Assembly (NCBI GenBank): GCA_033239005.1 | Contig: BSQZ01000128.1 | Location: 602,001-666,000 of the forward strand | Reading direction: 5' to 3' | From: Lamellibrachia satsuma | Taxonomy: Eukaryota > Annelida > Polychaeta > Sabellida > Siboglinidae | DNA length: 64,000 bases | In this document: positions 63,801 to 64,000 of the stretch, piece by piece | Layout of the letters: each line of letters starts with the position of its first letter | Numbering within the stretch: position 1 is the first letter of the stretch | The notes under the pieces: model-generated | What the model was told of the DNA's origin: nothing | Databases searched by the model: none | What the model saw: only the letters and a program-made list of their open reading frames with translations | Position numbers and translations under genes: made by a program

Positions 63801-63895
63801 GACCACAGGTTGTGTTTCCACTGGCAACTGGGCTGTTGCCATGGTAACTACTTTTGGCTTTGTCTGGGCCATTGATGCAACCGACACACCGGCAG
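38152..63895 (-). CDS. TTF2: TTF2 (transcription termination factor 2, SNF2-family ATPase) gene model, 18 exons in window, 5' partial
   Basis: TTF2 is a dsDNA-dependent ATPase of the SWI2/SNF2 superfamily, related to Drosophila lodestar. It releases RNA polymerase II transcripts and acts in the nucleus and on mitotic chromosomes. Exons in transcript order: 63719-63895, 62468-62567, 61073-61212, 58704-58826, 57594-57747, 56687-56801, 55077-55276, 54142-54206, 53122-53210, 52551-52642, 51181-51433, 50071-50229, 48714-48781, 47820-47973, 46516-46598, 39845-39919, 38616-38699, 38152-38257. All junctions are GT-AG and all phases fit, giving 744 codons without a stop. Visible motifs: LYGGRMT (about 66), ADDMGLGKT (Walker A, about 140), LDEAH (about 297), TGTPIQN (about 321), RRTKDQ (about 373), VIVSQW (about 580), AGGCGLNL (about 637), [13 protein letters not shown] (about 664). 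HLTF is unlikely, as there is no RING between the ATPase lobes. N-terminal exons lie beyond 64000. Confidence 0.95.
38370..38440 (+). pseudogene. possible LINE tail remnant inside TTF2 intron
   Basis: [18 protein letters not shown] resembles the FS.AAP.LWNSLP motif of LINE C-termini. Only this motif is left. Confidence 0.3.
38616..38699 (-). CDS. TTF2: TTF2 exon 17 (84 nt)
   Basis: Acceptor CATGTCATCAG, donor CTGG|GTCAGT. Encodes [20 protein letters not shown] then LAHNVLT. TVEEKI..LQ..K is the post-motif-VI helix of SNF2 ATPases. Confidence 0.95.
39083..39318 (+). repeat. 58-bp tandem repeat, four copies
   Basis: Unit contains TGTAACAGGATGTCAATGGT and AAATAAATATGATGCTATCA. It lies in the TTF2 intron between exons 17 and 16. 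Confidence 0.93.
39320..39680 (+). repeat. dispersed repeat C, copy 1
   Basis: Shares GGCAAGTATAGGAA, GCGAATATTGCCA, GACGTAGGGTTAT, AAGGTTTTCCTAGTA and TTATGYTTTAGTAACTCYTA with about 59490-60040. The 130-codon open frame here is judged accidental. Confidence 0.75.
39845..39919 (-). CDS. TTF2: TTF2 exon 16: helicase motif VI (75 nt)
   Basis: Acceptor GTGCTTCCAG, donor CAA|GTAAGT. Encodes [20 protein letters not shown] then NVFIH. QA.DR.YR.GQ.K is SNF2 motif VI, with the arginine finger. The intron before it is about 6.6 kb and holds a candidate transposon. Confidence 0.96.
40025..40356 (+). repeat. 55-bp tandem repeat, six copies
   Basis: Unit ACTTATGGCTCCTTGCACCA + TTCAGTCATGTTATGGTAGG + GCCACGGCAATGACA, almost without variation. 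It lies about 100 bp 5' of TTF2 exon 16, in the intron. Confidence 0.97.
41090..41320. repeat. low-complexity CAATTCCAATTCC repeat
   Basis: Degenerate repeats of TCAATTCCAATTCCAAAA. A similar stretch occurs at about 45650-45735, on the far side of the candidate transposon. Confidence 0.85.
41407..41450. repeat. (AT)n microsatellite, left border of candidate element
   Basis: Uninterrupted AT dinucleotides ending just before GAGTGAAGTT. Confidence 0.97.
42525..42770 (+). repeat. dispersed repeat D, fullest copy
   Basis: The first part (GAGGATGGAAGTCACG...ATTTAACAACTGAAAT) recurs at about 34165-34275, and the second part (AAACTATTCACACACTA...CAATGAACCG) at about 32770-32885. Confidence 0.7.
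43178..44400 (+). pseudogene. broken ORF of a basic, Lys/Arg-rich protein family
   Basis: Four overlapping or adjacent + strand frames read on in order: 43178-43522 ([20 protein letters not shown], a highly charged coiled-coil-like N-terminus), 43589-43993 ([23 protein letters not shown]), 43917-44222 ([20 protein letters not shown]) and 44212-44400 ([27 protein letters not shown]). The final part, KY.L.MTV ... F...PP.V ... C.C..H.NV, resembles a family of uncharacterised invertebrate proteins that I remember only by pattern. Frameshifts and a stop at 43520-43522 make it inactive as it stands. It is antisense to TTF2, in its largest intron. Confidence 0.55.
45136..45201. repeat. (AT)n microsatellite, right border of candidate element
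   Basis: TA dinucleotides with one interruption (TAAATATA). Confidence 0.97.
46516..46598 (-). CDS. TTF2: TTF2 exon 15: helicase motif V (83 nt)
   Basis: Acceptor GTTGCTAG, donor CTG|GTGAGT. Encodes [20 protein letters not shown] followed by LFMVDLHW. It is too short to be an open frame of its own, and was found by looking for motif V between exons 14 and 16. A Cys replaces the usual Val in GGVGLNL. Confidence 0.95.
47036..47155. repeat. long (AT)n tract
   Basis: About 120 bp of TA dinucleotides with a few TTTA interruptions, in the TTF2 intron between exons 15 and 14. Confidence 0.97.
47391..47422. repeat. perfect palindrome beside (TA)n
   Basis: ATAGTGCTACTGCC and GGCAGTAGCACTAT are perfect inverted arms of 14 bp with a GATT loop, directly after a (TA)n tract at about 47359-47390. 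Confidence 0.9.
47820..47973 (-). CDS. TTF2: TTF2 exon 14: helicase C start (motif IV region)
   Basis: Acceptor GCTGTTGCAG, donor GAG|GTAGAT, 154 nt. Encodes [20 protein letters not shown], then [24 protein letters not shown]....HL and R...V.AFN are typical of SNF2 lobe 2. Confidence 0.96.
48480..48660 (+). mobile_element. probable RTE-type LINE 3' end
   Basis: GCAAAGTTTCGTCTAGATCGGCCC followed by (ACAG)n ACA matches the usual shape of RTE-clade 3' untranslated tails in invertebrates (a phrase of the AAGTTTCGT..AATCGG..CA type, then ACAGACAGACAG). No coding part is present. Confidence 0.5.
48714..48781 (-). CDS. TTF2: TTF2 exon 13 (68 nt)
   Basis: Acceptor TTGGTTTCAG, donor AAAG|GTGAGG. Encodes [20 protein letters not shown] then MK. 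It sits immediately before the VIVSQW motif, as in the family, and phases fit on both sides. Confidence 0.9.
48890..49500 (+). repeat. minisatellite, unit about 17/34 bp (CAAGTCACCC-type)
   Basis: Repeats of CCAAGTCACCCTTCATCCAAGTCACCTGTCCG with many variants, in the TTF2 intron between exons 13 and 12. Confidence 0.93.
49960..50052 (-). repeat. G-rich (on coding strand) short tandem repeat near a splice donor
   Basis: The + strand shows ACCCACCAACCCTCCCACCC and ACTAACCCTCTC with a 30-bp period, then (CA)n. On the TTF2 strand this is GGGTTGGTGGGTGAGAGGGT-like, starting about 20-35 nt after the exon 12 donor. Confidence 0.88.
50071..50229 (-). CDS. TTF2: TTF2 exon 12
   Basis: Acceptor CTCCCCTAG, donor AAG|GTCAGT, 53 codons, phase 0 at both ends. 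Encodes a moderately conserved helical region ending VNYASTK, equivalent to the ESTKI segment before lobe 2 in vertebrate TTF2. A GGGTTGGTGGGT-type G-rich array follows the donor in the intron. Confidence 0.9.
50822..51013. mobile_element. MITE family B, complete copy (about 192 bp)
   Basis: The ends TACCGCATTCAACTTATTAA and, reverse-complemented from the right, TACCGAATTCGACCCAATAA form inverted terminal repeats with terminal TA. No coding capacity. Confidence 0.75.
51181..51433 (-). CDS. TTF2: TTF2 exon 11
   Basis: Acceptor CTGTTTTAG, donor GAC|GTACGT, 253 nt. Encodes [20 protein letters not shown], a Ser/Gln-rich variable insert, then [32 protein letters not shown] is a TTF2 signature. 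The acceptor plus first about 45 bp are repeated four times just upstream. Confidence 0.94.
51434..51760 (-). repeat. 77/78-bp tandem repeat of TTF2 exon 11 start and its acceptor
   Basis: TTCTCTGTCC starts at 51391 (the real exon), 51468, 51546, 51623 and 51701. Each unit carries TTTTAG followed by the [19 protein letters not shown] coding start, alternating between two sequence types (a 155-bp higher-order period). Confidence 0.95.
51815..52000 (+). repeat. dispersed repeat E, copy 1
   Basis: TTCATTTAGTCCATC, GCGTGAATAGTT and AATCATCAAAACAAC-like blocks match about 57815-58010. Confidence 0.65.
52285..52548 (+). repeat. 52-bp tandem repeat next to the TTF2 exon 10 donor
   Basis: Four good units of AAAGTATCTGTGAAGTATCC + CCATTGTCTGCTACCTACTG + GGTAACCTAGAC and a degraded one that touches the splice donor. 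Confidence 0.93.
52551..52642 (-). CDS. TTF2: TTF2 exon 10
   Basis: Acceptor GTTTACAG, donor AA|GTCAGT, 92 nt. Encodes [20 protein letters not shown] then [11 protein letters not shown] 52-bp tandem array begins a few bases after the donor, with a degenerate unit at 52507-52548. Confidence 0.93.
53122..53210 (-). CDS. TTF2: TTF2 exon 9: LLLRRTKDQ
   Basis: Acceptor TGTTTTCAG, donor CTG|GTCAGT, 89 nt. Encodes [20 protein letters not shown] followed by [15 protein letters not shown] is the conserved end of SNF2 lobe 1 in TTF2. Confidence 0.95.
54142..54206 (-). CDS. TTF2: TTF2 exon 8 (65 nt)
   Basis: Acceptor GTGTTTTAG, donor TCCG|GTGGGT. Encodes [20 protein letters not shown], nearly identical to the family block [15 protein letters not shown]. 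The donor was chosen by phase with the next exon. Confidence 0.94.
54735..54897. repeat. inverted repeat around (TA)n
   Basis: TTGCCCATTCAGAAATGTTGCC at the left and GGCGACATTTCTGAATGGGCAA at the right flank a 70-bp (TA)n and 60 bp of unique DNA; a second short (TA)n follows. Confidence 0.88.
55077..55276 (-). CDS. TTF2: TTF2 exon 7: DEAH box and motif III
   Basis: Acceptor CATCTGTGCAG, donor GAG|GTTGGT, 200 nt. Encodes [20 protein letters not shown] and [25 protein letters not shown] is the Walker B (motif II) and TGTPIQN the motif III of the ATPase. Confidence 0.97.
55735..56682 (+). repeat. 31-bp minisatellite, about 30 units, next to the TTF2 exon 6 donor
   Basis: Unit CAGCCTCCCAACAAAGACCA + CCAGTTATGTC. 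The several long open frames here only reflect absence of stops in the unit. Confidence 0.96.
56687..56801 (-). CDS. TTF2: TTF2 exon 6
   Basis: Acceptor CGACATCAG, donor TCG|GTAGGG, 115 nt. Encodes [20 protein letters not shown] and a variable insert ending [17 protein letters not shown] matches motif Ib-like TTF2 sequence. A 31-bp minisatellite starts directly after the donor. Confidence 0.94.
57594..57747 (-). CDS. TTF2: TTF2 exon 5: motif Ia region
   Basis: Acceptor TCTTCCAG, donor AA|GTCAGT, 154 nt. Encodes [20 protein letters not shown] and [18 protein letters not shown] and YHGPNR are TTF2-family features. Confidence 0.95.
57815..57970 (+). repeat. dispersed repeat E, copy 2
   Basis: Matches 51815-52000 (CATTTAGCCCATC, GCGTGAATAGTTTAAGTAAT, CATCAAAATAATCGGCTTTG). 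Confidence 0.65.
57975..58250 (+). repeat. 93-bp tandem repeat, three copies
   Basis: Unit contains GTAAAAAGTGTCAGTAGCTT and CATGTCAAAGATCAACTTCG, directly continuing repeat E. Confidence 0.93.
58395..58678. mobile_element. MITE family B, copy 3
   Basis: AAATTGGGCCACGGAAAAAT at the left and ACGCTTAATAGGTCAAATATGGTA at the right match family B termini. The interior has TAGTCAAATTACAATAATTA and GGGCATGTACGCTTA. Confidence 0.65.
58704..58826 (-). CDS. TTF2: TTF2 exon 4: Walker A (motif I)
   Basis: Acceptor CCTTGTCAG, donor AAAA|GTGAAT, 123 nt. With the split Ala codon it gives [19 protein letters not shown], the nucleotide-binding P loop, then a basic/acidic helix [13 protein letters not shown]. 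Confidence 0.95.
59490..60040 (+). repeat. dispersed repeat C, copy 2, with insertion
   Basis: Colinear with 39320-39680, but about 220 bp (about 59605-59815) are inserted between AGTGGGAG and ATGGCCATATTCCGTTGGCA. Confidence 0.7.
60118..61085 (-). repeat. 69-bp minisatellite carrying copies of the TTF2 exon 3 donor
   Basis: ACCCAGGATG recurs every 69 bp from 60174 to 61071 (13 intervals, no indels). On the TTF2 strand each unit has GGCATCCTGG|GTATGT, identical to the real exon 3 donor. Frames of 300-390 codons on both strands are consequences of the 69-bp period. Confidence 0.97.
61073..61212 (-). CDS. TTF2: TTF2 exon 3: Q-motif region before Walker A
   Basis: Acceptor TGTGTCCACAG, donor CTGG|GTATGT, 140 nt. 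Encodes [20 protein letters not shown] then [14 protein letters not shown]. The HQ..AL.WL..RE...P.GGIL pattern is typical of SNF2 ATPases. The last bases of this exon and its donor are the unit boundary of the 69-bp array that follows. Confidence 0.95.
61885..62445 (-). repeat. 42-bp minisatellite, about 13 units, after the TTF2 exon 2 donor
   Basis: Unit on the + strand: AATGTACAATTACGTTGTGT + CATTGCAGAGAAACATACGT + CT. On the TTF2 strand each unit contains GAC|GTATGTTTCT, which is donor-like. Confidence 0.96.
62468..62567 (-). CDS. TTF2: TTF2 exon 2: LYGGRMT block
   Basis: Acceptor GTTTGGTAG, donor TAC|GTAAGT, 100 nt. Encodes [20 protein letters not shown] followed by [12 protein letters not shown], matching the TTF2/lodestar segment upstream of the ATPase. 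A tandem array of 42-bp units with donor-like GTATGT begins about 25 bp downstream in the intron. Confidence 0.93.
62632..63175 (+). repeat. 45-bp minisatellite, 12 units
   Basis: Unit TTAGTTCACCAGACTCCACC + AAACAGCAAAACACGAGAAC + ATTTG in the intron between TTF2 exons 1 and 2. Open in several frames because 45 is a multiple of three. Confidence 0.96.
63719..63895 (-). CDS. TTF2: TTF2 exon 1 of window
   Basis: Acceptor TTTTTTTGCAG, donor AT|GTAAGT, 177 nt, phase 1 in and 1 out. Encodes a Pro/Val/Thr-rich linker ending [13 protein letters not shown]. The family has a poorly conserved linker here, just before the LYGGRMT block. It is placed by phase continuity and position, so it is a little less certain than the core exons. 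Confidence 0.85.
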
Positions 63896-64000
63896 CTGCA
63901 AAAAAATCAAAAGAAATTATCACATGATGAAAACACTATCAGTCATCTGATGTTCCATTTTGTTGGCTTGGTTGCAGTGCCCTCTAGAGGTCATATCATT

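Noticed and set aside
38152..63895. HLTF/RAD5-type helicase instead of TTF2
   Set aside because: No RING finger between the ATPase lobes; [32 protein letters not shown] and the [11 protein letters not shown] end fit TTF2/lodestar.

Overview
This is a stretch of animal genomic DNA, repeat-rich and AT-rich, with short coding exons, GT-AG introns and many tandem arrays. The two genes are metazoan. The SINE, MITE and non-LTR retrotransposon remnants would suit a lophotrochozoan, most likely a mollusc, but the species is an inference and cannot be fixed from the sequence alone.

Layout. (1) About 1-21,250 holds no recognisable host gene. It contains non-LTR retrotransposon tails, three copies of a tRNA-derived SINE (one with an internal 20-bp minisatellite), a 3.5-kb minisatellite at about 8.47-11.93 kb, a 280-bp tandem duplication, and a pogo-like MITE. 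(2) 21,256-33,107 (+) carries eleven consecutive, phase-consistent exons of ZFYVE28 (lateral signaling target 2, LST2) down to the stop codon: 874 codons, lacking only the first coding exon. A 45-bp minisatellite of about 36 units, open in both directions, sits in one of its introns. (3) 33,108-38,151 is the convergent intergenic region. (4) 38,152-63,895 (-) carries eighteen consecutive, phase-consistent exons of TTF2 (transcription termination factor 2, the SNF2-family ATPase related to Drosophila lodestar): 744 codons to the stop, covering the whole ATPase/helicase core. Its N-terminal exons lie beyond the right edge.

The two genes are tail to tail and functionally unrelated: an endosomal FYVE protein that restrains receptor signalling, and a nuclear ATPase that releases RNA polymerase II transcripts.

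The most unusual structure is the coupling of minisatellites to splice junctions in TTF2. One 69-bp array copies the end of an exon and its splice donor 13 times. A 77/78-bp array copies an exon's acceptor and first codons four times. Four further arrays begin within about 35 bp downstream of splice donors. ZFYVE28 has a parallel case, where its last codons are repeated into the 3' UTR with a 42-bp period. The largest TTF2 intron holds a candidate undescribed mobile element of about 3.7 kb, with inverted ends set in (TA)n, carrying a broken ORF of a basic-protein family.
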